DNA from: Paenibacillus solanacearum
GTDB taxonomy: Bacteria > Bacillota > Bacilli > Paenibacillales > NBRC-103111
NCBI RefSeq assembly: GCF_910593845.1
Contig: NZ_CAJVAS010000045.1
Location: 1-46,483 of the forward strand
Direction: 5' to 3'
DNA length: 46,483 bases
The notes beneath the pieces are model-generated. The model was given only the letters and a program-made list of their open reading frames with translations, was not told the origin of the DNA and made no database searches. Made by a program: the position numbers and the translations under genes. This document shows, piece by piece, positions 16,953 through 25,762 of this stretch; within the stretch, counting starts at the first letter, position 1; every line of letters starts with the position of its first letter.

Positions 16953-17046
16953 GCCTTTTCGGTCCATTATGAGATTGGATTAGTATGCGATCACACCGTT
17001 GTCAAATGCCTCATCGCGTGCTCTGTCGTTTCGTATACTTCCCTAT

Positions 17047-17087
17047 AAAAAAGCCCCGATACCCGAACATTGTCGGATACCGAGGCT
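17047..17087 (-). terminator. Terminator of the purine permease gene
   Basis: On the minus strand AGCCTCGGTATCCGA pairs (with several G-U pairs) with TTCGGGTATCGGGGCT and is followed by TTTTTT, 36 bases past the stop. Confidence 0.85.
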
Positions 17088-17122
17088 GGTCACACGAGTA
17101 AAGAAACGCCGTCAGCGAATGC

Positions 17123-18538
17123 TTAACCTTCGCCGCCAATCAACACATAGCGCAGAACGATCAGAATTGCCAAAACCCACATAAGCCAGTGAACCTTATA
17201 TTGCCCTTTGCCGCTCGCATTCGCTACGGTACCAAGGATGACATACGTCACGATACCGAACGAAATGCCGTTAGCGATATTGTAAGTGAAAGGCATCAGC
17301 GCAATCGTCAAGAAGGACGGAATCGCGTACACCATGTCTTGAAAATCGATTTCGCGTACCGCTTGCATCATGAGCACGCCAACGACGATTAAGGCCGCCG
17401 ATGTCGCTGCGCCCGGAATCAACGCCGCAATCGGAGCGAGGAACAGCGCGAGCAGGAAGCATACGCCTGTCGTTACCGCCGTCAAGCCCGTGCGTCCGCC
17501 TTCCGCGATCCCTGCCGAGCTTTCCACATAGGCCGTCACGGTGCTTGTCCCGACAAGCGCGCCGCCGCTTACGCCGATCGCGTCGACCATCATTGCTTTA
17601 CCGACTTTTTTGTTGCCTTCTTCTTTATTTTTCATAAAGCCGGCGCGGTTAGCCGTACCGACCATCGTACCGAACGTATCGAACAATTCAACGAACGTAA
17701 ACGTCGCAATAACAGATACAATCCCTGCATTCATTATGCCTGCAAAATCAAAGTGGGCAAATGCCAGTTTGCTGAGATCCGGCACCCAGGTGGTTTTATC
17801 CGATCCCAGGTTCGCGAAGTTGACAACCGGGCTGCCATCCGGATTGTGCAGGAAGACGCCGATCAGCGTCGTAAGCAGAATGCCGAACAAAATCGCGCCA
17901 CGCACGCGCATGACCATCAGGATGGAAATGAGAATTAGCCCGATGACGCAAAGAATGACGTTGACATCATGCATGCTGCCGATATGGAATACGGTCTCGA
18001 ACGACAGGACGTCCGTATATTTGCCTTTTGGAATATCGTTTGCCGCCTCTACGGCAACCGTCAGCAGGCCGCTGTTTTTCAAGCCGATAATCGTAATGAA
18101 CAAGCCAATCCCGACGGTGATTGCATGCTTGATGCTGTCCGGAACCGCCACGAGCAGCAGTTGTCGAACCTTCGTCACCGTAAGAATGATAAAGATAATA
18201 CCGGAAATAAATACTGCCGTAAGCGCCATTTGATACGTAAACTGGCCTTGCGAAGACAAAATCACCGTAGCGAAATACGCATTTAAGCCCATGCCCGGCG
18301 CCAAAGCGACCGGAAAGTTAACGAACAACCCCATGGCAATGGTCATGACCCCTGCCGCAATCGCGGTCGCAAGGAACACGGCCGTCCAATCCATACCGGT
18401 CGCACCCGAGCCGAATGCGCTAAGGATGTTCGGATTTACGGCGAGCACATACGCCATCGTCATGAACGTCGTCAATCCGGCCATAATCTCGGTGCGTACC
18501 GTGGTGCCGTTTTCCTTCAGCTTAAAATACCGATCCAT
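17123..18538 (-). CDS. pbuG: Guanine/hypoxanthine permease (NCS2/AzgA type, PbuG-like)
   Basis: This 471-residue protein has about 12 membrane segments. AzgA-branch motifs are visible: TEIMAGLTTFMTMAYVLAVNP near the N-terminus, FPVALAPGMGLNAYFA, and TVTAYVESSAGIAEGGRTGL in the middle (segment carrying the substrate-site Glu). It imports hypoxanthine and guanine with protons. GGAGGG lies 9 bases before the ATG. Upstream are a guanine-type riboswitch and a strong promoter, which fixes the purine link. In B. subtilis pbuG follows guaA, and here too it lies next to guaA, though downstream with its own promoter. Confidence 0.93.
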   Translation of the reverse strand: MDRYFKLKENGTTVRTEIMAGLTTFMTMAYVLAVNPNILSAFGSGATGMDWTAVFLATAIAAGVMTIAMGLFVNFPVALAPGMGLNAYFATVILSSQGQFTYQMALTAVFISGIIFIILTVTKVRQLLLVAVPDSIKHAITVGIGLFITIIGLKNSGLLTVAVEAANDIPKGKYTDVLSFETVFHIGSMHDVNVILCVIGLILISILMVMRVRGAILFGILLTTLIGVFLHNPDGSPVVNFANLGSDKTTWVPDLSKLAFAHFDFAGIMNAGIVSVIATFTFVELFDTFGTMVGTANRAGFMKNKEEGNKKVGKAMMVDAIGVSGGALVGTSTVTAYVESSAGIAEGGRTGLTAVTTGVCFLLALFLAPIAALIPGAATSAALIVVGVLMMQAVREIDFQDMVYAIPSFLTIALMPFTYNIANGISFGIVTYVILGTVANASGKGQYKVHWLMWVLAILIVLRYVLIGGEG

Positions 18539-18573
18539 TCCCGAATCCCTCCAAATGGTTTATCGGAACAACG

Positions 18574-18605
18574 AAAAGCCCGGGTGCGCGAATGCCCCAG
18601 GCTCC
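18574..18605 (-). terminator. Riboswitch expression-platform terminator
   Basis: On the minus strand AGCCTGGG pairs with CCCGGGCT (one G-U), then TTTTCG. It sits between the aptamer and the permease start, where ligand binding would favour it and stop transcription. Confidence 0.75.
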
Positions 18606-18654
18606 AAGCAAAAGAACGCTCCACAGCATATCCCCCGTGAACCGTCATTTCTTG

Positions 18655-18720
18655 TTCGTAGCCAGATCATTTACGGTGACCTCGTAGAAACTCCCGGGCC
18701 CATTCCCGGGATTATACGAA
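18655..18720 (-). promoter_or_regulatory. Purine riboswitch aptamer, guanine type
   Basis: The minus strand shows the conserved core: P1 TTCGTA/TACGAA, J1/2 TATAATC, P2 CCCGGGAATGGGCCCGGG, J2/3 GTTTCTAC, P3 with the CCGTAAATG loop element. The base before the closing TACGAA (complement of 18661) is C, the C74 equivalent that pairs with guanine or hypoxanthine; adenine switches have U. Confidence 0.95.
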
Positions 18721-18749
18721 ACTTGTTATTCCCTTGATTTCCATACCTT

Positions 18750-18778
18750 ATTCTAAGAGGGAAGTCGAATGTTGTCAA
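18750..18778 (-). promoter_or_regulatory. Promoter of the riboswitch/permease transcript
   Basis: Minus-strand TTGACA (18773-18778), 17 bases, TAGAAT (18750-18755); transcription would begin about 25 bases before the aptamer. Confidence 0.9.
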
Positions 18779-18942
18779 TCGTTTTTCCGAACATTATGGC
18801 TAAAAATTTATTTTATGTTCGGATAACGCAAATTCTTATAATCTCTGCAGACGCACACACCGCAGCCGCGGATCTTATTTTCGGATAGCCTTCCTTCACG
18901 CATCAAGCTCCTCCTGGCCTTGGGCTCAATGCCCTGTCATCG

Positions 18943-18980
18943 CAAAAAGACCTGTCTCTCCATTCGAGAGTCCAGGTCTT
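18943..18980 (-). terminator. guaA terminator
   Basis: On the minus strand AAGACCTG(G)ACTCTC pairs with GAGAG(A)CAGGTCTT, followed by TTTTGC. Confidence 0.9.
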
Positions 18981-19012
18981 GCTGCATCCGGATCGAGGAT
19001 GCGACTATTCGG

Positions 19013-20551
19013 TTATTCCCACTCAATCGTCGCCGGCGGCTTCGACGTGATGTCGTACACGACGCGGTTGACGTTGTCGACTTCGTTAACGATACGCACG
19101 GAGATTTTCTCCAGCACGTCCCACGGAATTCGGGCCCAGTCCGCCGTCATCCCGTCAATGGACGTCACGGCGCGGATGCCGACGGTATAGGAGTAAGTGC
19201 GCGCGTCGCCCATTACGCCGACGCTCTTCATGTTCGGCAATGCCGTAAAGTACTGCCAAATCTCGCGATCGAGGCCCGCTTTGGCAATTTCGTCGCGCAG
19301 AATCGCATCCGATTCCCGTACGATCTCCAGCTTCTCTTCCGTCACTTCGCCGAGCACGCGAATCGCAAGCCCCGGTCCCGGGAACGGCTGGCGCCATACG
19401 ATCGCCGCAGGCAGGCCGCATTCCTCGCCCACTTTGCGCACTTCGTCCTTAAACAGCGCTTTGAGCGGCTCGACGAGCTCGAATTTCATGTCTTCCGGTA
19501 AACCGCCGACGTTATGATGAGACTTGATCGTCTGTGCCGTTGCCGTGCCGCTTTCCACGATATCCGTGTACAGCGTGCCTTGCGCGAGGAATGCAAAGTC
19601 GTCAAACTGAGCCGATTCCTCTTCGAACACGCGGATGAATTCATTGCCGATAATTTTCCGTTTTTGCTCCGGATCGTCCACGCCGGTCAGCTTGCCGAGA
19701 AACCGTTCGCGAGCATCGATCTTGACGACCTTCATATCGAACTTGCCGACGAACGTCTCCATTACGCTCTCGGCTTCCCCCTTGCGAAGAAGGCCATGAT
19801 CGATAAACATACATGTAAGCTGGTCGCCGATCGCCTTATGAATAAGCATCGCCACGACGGAGGAGTCTACGCCGCCGCTAAGCGCGCACAATACTTTCTT
19901 GTCGCCCACTTGATTGCGAATGTCGCGCACGGTGTCTTCGATGAACGTTGTCATGCTCCACGTCCCCTCGCAGCCGCACACTTGATACAGGAAATTGCGG
20001 ATCATTTCGTTGCCGTACACAGAGTGGCGCACTTCCGGATGAAACTGAACCGCGAACATGCGGCGCTCCGGATGGCTCATCGCGGCGATCGGCGCATGCT
20101 CCGTGCTGGCGTCAACGACGAAACCGGCCGGCGGCTGAACGACCAGATCGCTGTGGCTCATCCATACCGTCTGTTTTTTGTCGAGCCCGTGCACCAAGCC
20201 GCAAGCATCGGCAAAATCGACCTCCGCTTTGCCGTACTCCCGCTTCGATGCCCGCTCCACTTTACCTTCCAGCTGATGGGCCATCATTTGCATGCCGTAG
20301 CAAATGCCAAAAATCGGCACGCCGATGTCATACACAGCCGGGTCAACCAGCGGCGAGTTCTCCCCGTATACGCTGGCAGGGCCTCCTGAGAAGATAATGC
20401 CTTTGGGCTGGAGCGCTTTGATTTTCTCAGCCGGCGTGTTGAAAGGAAGCAGTTCGCTATATACCCCCAGATCGCGGATGCGGCGCGCAATCAACTGGTT
20501 GTACTGTCCGCCAAAGTCGAGCACCACAATAATTTCATTCGGCTTGTCCAT
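19013..20551 (-). CDS. guaA: GMP synthase (glutamine-hydrolysing)
   Basis: This 512-residue protein has the standard length. The N-terminal class I glutamine amidotransferase has VLDFGGQYNQLIARRIR, nucleophile Cys in IFGICYGMQMMAH (about residue 85) and FHPEVRHS. The ATP pyrophosphatase domain has the P-loop VLCALSGGVDSSVVA (about 222-236). The C-terminal dimerisation domain ends VVYDITSKPPATIEWE. It aminates XMP to GMP in the last step of guanine nucleotide synthesis. AGGAGG lies 13 bases before the ATG, a long spacing. It has its own promoter behind the yeaC-yeaD-yebA operon. Confidence 0.98.
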   Translation of the reverse strand: MDKPNEIIVVLDFGGQYNQLIARRIRDLGVYSELLPFNTPAEKIKALQPKGIIFSGGPASVYGENSPLVDPAVYDIGVPIFGICYGMQMMAHQLEGKVERASKREYGKAEVDFADACGLVHGLDKKQTVWMSHSDLVVQPPAGFVVDASTEHAPIAAMSHPERRMFAVQFHPEVRHSVYGNEMIRNFLYQVCGCEGTWSMTTFIEDTVRDIRNQVGDKKVLCALSGGVDSSVVAMLIHKAIGDQLTCMFIDHGLLRKGEAESVMETFVGKFDMKVVKIDARERFLGKLTGVDDPEQKRKIIGNEFIRVFEEESAQFDDFAFLAQGTLYTDIVESGTATAQTIKSHHNVGGLPEDMKFELVEPLKALFKDEVRKVGEECGLPAAIVWRQPFPGPGLAIRVLGEVTEEKLEIVRESDAILRDEIAKAGLDREIWQYFTALPNMKSVGVMGDARTYSYTVGIRAVTSIDGMTADWARIPWDVLEKISVRIVNEVDNVNRVVYDITSKPPATIEWE

Positions 20552-20599
20552 TGATAATTTTGATCCTCCTGATATTCGTTCGATTTCATAATGAACTAT

Positions 20600-20628
20600 A
20601 TTATAAGCTTACGATGGAGAAAGGGCAA
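20600..20628 (-). promoter_or_regulatory. guaA promoter
   Basis: Minus-strand TTGCCC (20623-20628), 17 bases, TATAAT (20600-20605). No riboswitch core was seen between it and guaA. Confidence 0.7.
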
Positions 20629-20955
20629 TGCGTCCCGGGGAAAAGTGTTGTCCATTCGGCAACAAATCGGCTTGTGGATTGTGAATAAACTGCACTTAGC
20701 TTTGGCGGATGCACACAAGGGATAACTCGCGCAATGTGCAGCATGCTGGGGATAAGTGTATAAATTAGAAAAGACAGGCCGACCATCCCAACAACAAACA
20801 GACGCTTACATCGCCTTGAAGAAGCATAAGGCCATGAAAGCGTCTTTCGCGTTGCAGATTCCCATCTCGAAACAACGGACGGTATAGCAACCCCTGGAAT
20901 GCAAGGCGCAGCGATACGGCCGTGCTTGCTCTTGCATCCAAAAGGCCAATCCATT
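20629..20955. other. Gene-free stretch upstream of guaA with a few DnaA-like sites
   Basis: No credible gene is seen. TGTGAATAA at 20680-20688 is an exact minus-strand DnaA consensus (TTATTCACA). TGTGGATT (20673) and TGGGGATAA (20747) are near matches. Too few to call a cluster. Confidence 0.35.
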
Positions 20956-20981
20956 AAACGCAGCCGCAACGCGCTGCGTTT
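20956..20981 (-). terminator. Terminator of the yeaC-yeaD-yebA operon
   Basis: AAACGCAGC pairs with GCTGCGTTT around an eight-base loop, followed on the minus strand by TTTAAT (overlapping the stem end), 32 bases after the yebA stop. Confidence 0.7.
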
Positions 20982-21012
20982 GAACTGGCGGTTGCGTGCA
21001 GCGGGCCGCGTC

Positions 21013-23433
21013 TTATTTGGCCCGCTTGAGCTTGGCCCACGCGGCCGACAGCTCGCGGCGCGTCACAAGCAGCGCTGCACGGTTCGGTTCAGCATAGCGC
21101 GATGCTTCGAGCAGCTCTGTCAACCGGAGCAGCTCCTCCCGCTTCGCTTCGCTGTCGACCTCGCGGGTGCCTGCGTACTCGCGCAGCGTCTGCTGCGGCT
21201 TCGCTTTCCCGTACACTCGCTGCAGCCGCCGCCATAGGCGGTCGCTGAAGCGAAGCAGCCGGTCCCGGCCATACCCGGAAGCCGCCAAGCCTTCAACAAG
21301 CGAACGCGGCGCCAAGTCCGTTCCGGAGCGGTCGGGTGCATGCGCTAGCCGCGTCCACAAGTGGACAACCGCCGCAAGTCCCAGAATCACAGCGACACCT
21401 AAGCCCCCGGCCGTCCACAAGGATACGCCCGCCAAGGCGTTCCGTATGCTGTCAGCCATCGACCGTAGCGATGAACGTGCGGCAGCAGCCACATGCTGCG
21501 CGGTAAATTTCGCCGACAGCATCGCTTGCTCCAGCTGGCGCTGCATAGCTTGAAACCGGGTTTCAGTTTGCGGCTCTGCGGCAGTAGCCACCACAGCAGA
21601 CGGCTTGACTTGCGCTGCGCTGCCCGCCGCATAGCTCGGCGTAGGCTCGAATGTAACCCAGCCCGCGCCAGGGAAATATACCTCCGTCCACGCATGCGCA
21701 TCCTTTTGCCGCACCTGCACCGTAAATGTGCTGCGCTCCCCCTCCGCTTCGACCGACAGCACCTCTCCGGGCGCAAAGCCCTTTACCCAGCGGGCCGGCA
21801 CACCAACCGAACGCAGCAGGACCACCATGGCCGTCGAGAAATGGTCGCAGTAGCCCGCCATTTGCGTGAACAAGAAATGATCGACGAAATCTTCATCCGC
21901 CCCGGGCTCCCGGCTGTTCTCGAGATTATAAGCATAGTGCTCCTTCAAATACCGCTCGACCGCGATTGCCTTCGCATACGGCGTCTTCTCCTGACCTGCG
22001 ATCGTCTCCCCCAGCTCCCTCACGCGCAGCGGCAGCGATTCGGGAAGCTGCAAGTACCGCTCGGCAATTTCCGCGCCGTACGGAAGCTCTGGCATTGTTT
22101 CAAGCTGCGAACGATCGGCCAGTACGAACGATTCAATGGTGTACGAAGCGAGCGGATCGGTTAGCACCGGAAGCGCGTAGCGGTCCGTCGCCGACTCCCG
22201 CCACACCCAGTCGGCCGGGATCGCCTTGCCGCTCGCCGCTTGCAGCGACGTCACCGATCGCAGCTCGCCGCCGGCAAACAGCTGCCGCGACAAATCGCCC
22301 GATTGGAGTCTCACTTGCTGAATCACCATTTCTTTCGCCAGTCCGCCGCCCGGAGACGAGAGCGGGGCCGCAGCGGCATTGGCATCAGCGCCCGCAGGTA
22401 TGAAGGTGTTGTCCGCCGTCGCCCATCCTTTTCCCGTATAGACGCTTCTCGTCTCGCCACGCCAATACGTCAGCATCGTCGTCACCGCGGTGAATGCCGG
22501 TCGGTCGTCCGCCCGCAGCGGTCTCCCGAGCTCGGCGTCATCCGAGCTGTAGCCCGTAACGCCCCAGCGGGCGGAGCCGCCGTTTGCGAGGTACTGATCG
22601 GTCCAGGTGTGGCTCTGCAACCGGTTCTCCCACGCAGCGATATAACGGGACCAGTCCATCGCCTTCATGGCGGACGGGTGGAAGCCCGACCCCAGCCAGC
22701 CTACGGCCAGGCAGACAGCGGCAAACGCGACGCCGGCCATGAGCGATGAAGAACGGCCGGCCGAACGCTCCTCGGTATGGGCCGGTGCCGGGGAAGGTCC
22801 ATGCCCGGCTCCGGCTTCATGCGCGTCCGCCTCCTCCTGCCACCGGGTCCAATACCCGCGCTGCAGGAGCGTCTGAAGCAGCAGGCCGATGCCGAACGCG
22901 CGCAGCATGGAGACGGAAGAATCGACAGCGAACACGAGCTGAATCAACACCAGGAAGGAACCGGTCAACATGAGAAACCAGAGCACCGACCGGCGCTCCA
23001 GCACAAACGATTGAACGACGGAGATGAAGAACGACCATCCCGTCAAAAACAGCAGCGTCCGCGTCGCCGGCTCCCACGCCGCCAAATGGCCCTGCAATCC
23101 TTCAACTACATCGGTCAGGAGCCCGCGACTCCATTCGCCCCACCAGTCTGCGGAGGGCAGCGCCTGTCCGTTATGCAGCCAAGCCGTAACTGCTACGATC
23201 CACAGCATCTTGGCCGGCCATACGAGCCAGGGGTTCCAGCGAAATGTATCGACGAGCACGAACACGCTGAACGCCATGACAAACGGACGGATGGAATACA
23301 CTTCGGTGATGGCCACCAGCTCGCGCAGCGGATACAGCCACTCCAGCAGCACAAGCAGCAGCAGGCCCGACAGCAGCGCATCCGCAGCCAAGCGAGCGGG
23401 CGTCCGCGCAAAGTCACTCGCCGATGACGGCAT
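21013..23433 (-). CDS. yebA: Membrane-anchored transglutaminase-like protein (YebA/TgpA type)
   Basis: A protein of about 806 residues. The ATG at 23433 with GGGGGT seven bases upstream is preferred; an earlier in-frame TTG has no ribosome site. The first about 215 residues hold several membrane helices and another follows near 235-255. A large outer domain carries a transglutaminase core: MAGYCDHFSTAMVVLLRSVG with the Cys, then KDAHAWTEVYFPGAGWVTFEP with His and Asp, completing the triad. A further membrane helix (GLGVAVILGLAAVVHLW) precedes a cytosolic tail. It overlaps the DUF58 gene by 20 bases. The MoxR-DUF58-transglutaminase trio is widespread; the biological role is not settled, but an envelope function is likely. 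Confidence 0.88.
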   Translation of the reverse strand: MPSSASDFARTPARLAADALLSGLLLLVLLEWLYPLRELVAITEVYSIRPFVMAFSVFVLVDTFRWNPWLVWPAKMLWIVAVTAWLHNGQALPSADWWGEWSRGLLTDVVEGLQGHLAAWEPATRTLLFLTGWSFFISVVQSFVLERRSVLWFLMLTGSFLVLIQLVFAVDSSVSMLRAFGIGLLLQTLLQRGYWTRWQEEADAHEAGAGHGPSPAPAHTEERSAGRSSSLMAGVAFAAVCLAVGWLGSGFHPSAMKAMDWSRYIAAWENRLQSHTWTDQYLANGGSARWGVTGYSSDDAELGRPLRADDRPAFTAVTTMLTYWRGETRSVYTGKGWATADNTFIPAGADANAAAAPLSSPGGGLAKEMVIQQVRLQSGDLSRQLFAGGELRSVTSLQAASGKAIPADWVWRESATDRYALPVLTDPLASYTIESFVLADRSQLETMPELPYGAEIAERYLQLPESLPLRVRELGETIAGQEKTPYAKAIAVERYLKEHYAYNLENSREPGADEDFVDHFLFTQMAGYCDHFSTAMVVLLRSVGVPARWVKGFAPGEVLSVEAEGERSTFTVQVRQKDAHAWTEVYFPGAGWVTFEPTPSYAAGSAAQVKPSAVVATAAEPQTETRFQAMQRQLEQAMLSAKFTAQHVAAAARSSLRSMADSIRNALAGVSLWTAGGLGVAVILGLAAVVHLWTRLAHAPDRSGTDLAPRSLVEGLAASGYGRDRLLRFSDRLWRRLQRVYGKAKPQQTLREYAGTREVDSEAKREELLRLTELLEASRYAEPNRAALLVTRRELSAAWAKLKRAK

Positions 23434-24652
23434 AGCCTGCACCCCCTTGCCGCGGAGCAAACGCAGCGGTCGCGGCGCCTGCCGCGAACATCGTCACTCG
23501 GCAGCCGATCGCTTCAAGCTGCCGTTTCCAGCCGTGCACGGCGTCAGGCAGCGCCCGCCCCGGCTCGTGCACGAACACGACCTGCGCGGCGCCTCGGGGC
23601 AGCCCGCGCATCGCCGCCGGCAGCCGCGCATCGGCCCGGGCGGTGACGAGCGCTACCGCCTCGGCGTGCCGCCGCGTCTCGCGCCGCACGAGCGCGGCGA
23701 ACGCGCCCGGGTCGCAGCCGCCCTGCGGCACCGCGGCCAGCGGCTGCAGCAGCTCAGGCAGCCGAGCCCGCCCTTGCGCCTCGGCGGCACTGCCCTGCGC
23801 GTCGCTGACGGCGAGGCGCACGCGCTGCCCGCGCTCCAGCCCGCGCCGGGCCAGACCGGCCGCGGCCTCCACCGCCGCCGCAAGCAGCGGGTCCGCCCAC
23901 AGGGCGGCCCCTTCGCTGCCGCCGCTGCCTGCCGCGTCGAGCAGCACGAGCTGCCGCCCGCCCGCGGGCAGCTCCGTCTCCGTCGCGCGCAGCTCGCCCG
24001 TGCGCGCAGTGCTGCGCCAATGGATCCGTTTCAGCGGATCCCCGGGCGCATACGGACGCGTGCCGCTCACCTGCGGCACGGCAGGGTTCGCTGCCGGCGA
24101 AGCCGCTTTCCGCCCCCCCACGGGGGCCCCGGAAAGCCCGGCCGCCGCGGCAGGGCGGGGCAGCACCCACAGCTGCCCGCCGCCTGCGCTCCGGCGCTCC
24201 GCATGCAGGAGCCCGAGCGCTTCGGAGGCGCTCACAGTCAACGCCTCCCGCACATAGACGCCGCGGGGCAAGCCCGGCAGGCGAACCAATCGGGCGCCGG
24301 GCGCAAGTTCGCCGCGTACGACCGTGCGCACGCCCGTGCCTTGGTGCACCCACTGCTCCTCCCAATGGAGCCGGGCGCCCGGCAGCAGACGCGACGCTTC
24401 GCTCCAGAGCGCGGCGTAATGAACGCTCTCTCCGGCATAGCAGCGCCGTATCGGCCCCGCCTGCGAGGAAAGCCCCGCTTCCAATCGCGCAAGCCCGCGC
24501 TTCAAGGCGCCATAAGCGGCCAGCGCGTAGAGCGACAAGTAAGCGAAGCTGTAAAACAAAAACCACGCCGTCCGCCCGTCCCACTCGATTGCCCACCAGC
24601 CGGACACCGCGCATAAAACAACCAGCCCACCAATACAAACCAGGCTCCGCAT
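23414..24652 (-). CDS. yeaD: DUF58 domain protein (YeaD type)
   Basis: This 412-residue protein has two N-terminal membrane helices (about 5-22 and 28-47). It carries the DUF58 signature GTRPYAPGDPLKRIHWRSTA (about residues 196-215), then a divergent VWA-like fold (LVLLDAAGSGGS in place of the usual DxSxS metal site). Such proteins partner MoxR ATPases. It starts 10 bases after the MoxR stop and overlaps the transglutaminase gene, so the three are one operon. The gene is very GC-rich, which explains the long open frames on the other strand. Confidence 0.88.
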   Translation of the reverse strand: MRSLVCIGGLVVLCAVSGWWAIEWDGRTAWFLFYSFAYLSLYALAAYGALKRGLARLEAGLSSQAGPIRRCYAGESVHYAALWSEASRLLPGARLHWEEQWVHQGTGVRTVVRGELAPGARLVRLPGLPRGVYVREALTVSASEALGLLHAERRSAGGGQLWVLPRPAAAAGLSGAPVGGRKAASPAANPAVPQVSGTRPYAPGDPLKRIHWRSTARTGELRATETELPAGGRQLVLLDAAGSGGSEGAALWADPLLAAAVEAAAGLARRGLERGQRVRLAVSDAQGSAAEAQGRARLPELLQPLAAVPQGGCDPGAFAALVRRETRRHAEAVALVTARADARLPAAMRGLPRGAAQVVFVHEPGRALPDAVHGWKRQLEAIGCRVTMFAAGAATAAFAPRQGGAGYAVIGE

Positions 24653-24661
24653 GGCTCCCCC

Positions 24662-25636
24662 TTATCCCGCCGCATGGCGGCGAACCGGGACCGGCGCCGC
24701 CCCGACGAGCGAGGCGATTACCGACGAAGCGTCTTTGCCGGACATAAGCGCGGCGTCGCTCAGCAGCAGCCGGTGCGCGAGCACCGGCCCGGACAGCGCT
24801 TTTACATCGTCCGGGATCACGTAACTGCGCCCCTTCATCAAGGCTTGCGCCTGCGATGCCCGCATCAAGGCGACCGAAGCCCGGGGGCTGGCCCCGAGCG
24901 CGACATCCGGATGCGTACGGGTCGCGCCCGTCAGCTGAACGATATACTGTTTAATCGCTTCGTCGACATGTATCGCTCGCGCTTCTTTTTGCAGCGCGGC
25001 AAATTCCTCCTGAAGAACAACTGTTCGCACCTGCGAAAGCGGTGCCGCATCTCCCATTCGGCTGAGCATCTCGATCTCGTCGCGGGCGTCCGGATAACCG
25101 AGGCGCAGCTTGAGCGTGAACCGGTCGAGCTGTGCCTCCGGCAAGCCGAACGTGCCTTCAAAGTCCACCGGGTTTTGCGTGGCAAGAATAAAGAAAGGCT
25201 CCGGCAGCGGATACGTCGTCCCGTCCACCGTAATGCGTTTTTCCTCCATCGCCTCCAGCATGGCGGCCTGCGTCCGCGGGGAAGTCCGGTTCAGCTCGTC
25301 GGCAAGCACGATATTGCCGAGCAGCGGCCCCGGGCGAAACTCGAATTCTCCGGTTCGCTGGTTGTATACGGATACGCCGGTCAAATCCGAAGGGAGCAAA
25401 TCGGGCGTGCATTGAATCCGTTTGAAGCTGCTGTCGATCGTCCTTGCGAGCGCCCGCACCAGCATCGTCTTACCGACGCCCGGGACGTCTTCAAGCAGCA
25501 CGTGTCCGCCGCACAGCAGCGCCACCAGCAGCTTTTCGATCACGTCTCGTTTGCCGACGATCGCTTTCTCCACTTGATAAATAATGCGTTCCACAACCGT
25601 TTGCGGCTGATCCGACAAGAATGAGGGCATAGTCAT
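24662..25636 (-). CDS. yeaC: MoxR-family AAA+ ATPase (YeaC type)
   Basis: A protein of about 324 residues. GGAGG lies about 10 bases before the ATG at 25636, so that start is preferred over the longer frame from 25672; an ATG two codons later is an alternative. Motifs: Walker A EDVPGVGKTMLVRAL, MoxR insert CTPDLLPSDLTG, Walker B NIVLADELNRTSPRTQAAML, sensor 1 ILATQNPVDFEG and arginine finger EAQLDRF. MoxR ATPases act as chaperones for VWA-like partners, here the DUF58 protein encoded next. Confidence 0.93.
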   Translation of the reverse strand: MTMPSFLSDQPQTVVERIIYQVEKAIVGKRDVIEKLLVALLCGGHVLLEDVPGVGKTMLVRALARTIDSSFKRIQCTPDLLPSDLTGVSVYNQRTGEFEFRPGPLLGNIVLADELNRTSPRTQAAMLEAMEEKRITVDGTTYPLPEPFFILATQNPVDFEGTFGLPEAQLDRFTLKLRLGYPDARDEIEMLSRMGDAAPLSQVRTVVLQEEFAALQKEARAIHVDEAIKQYIVQLTGATRTHPDVALGASPRASVALMRASQAQALMKGRSYVIPDDVKALSGPVLAHRLLLSDAALMSGKDASSVIASLVGAAPVPVRRHAAG

Positions 25637-25762
25637 CGTTCCGATACCTCCAAGCATCCATAATAGAATCATAGTCTTCTACTCTATGAATATAGTATGG
25701 ACGTATCCTGGAGCTTTTAGACGCCTTCTCTCCCGCTTCCGGCCGATCCGCCTGACCGTTCG

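Noticed and set aside
16563..17046. Possible replication origin (oriC)
   Set aside because: DnaA boxes are present, but there is no dnaA, dnaN or rpmH, no clear AT-rich unwinding stretch and no gene-order match to Firmicute origins.
23024..24616. 530-codon plus-strand frame opposite the transglutaminase and DUF58 genes
   Set aside because: Very GC-rich DNA leaves few stops in all frames; the product is low-complexity and has no recognisable domain.
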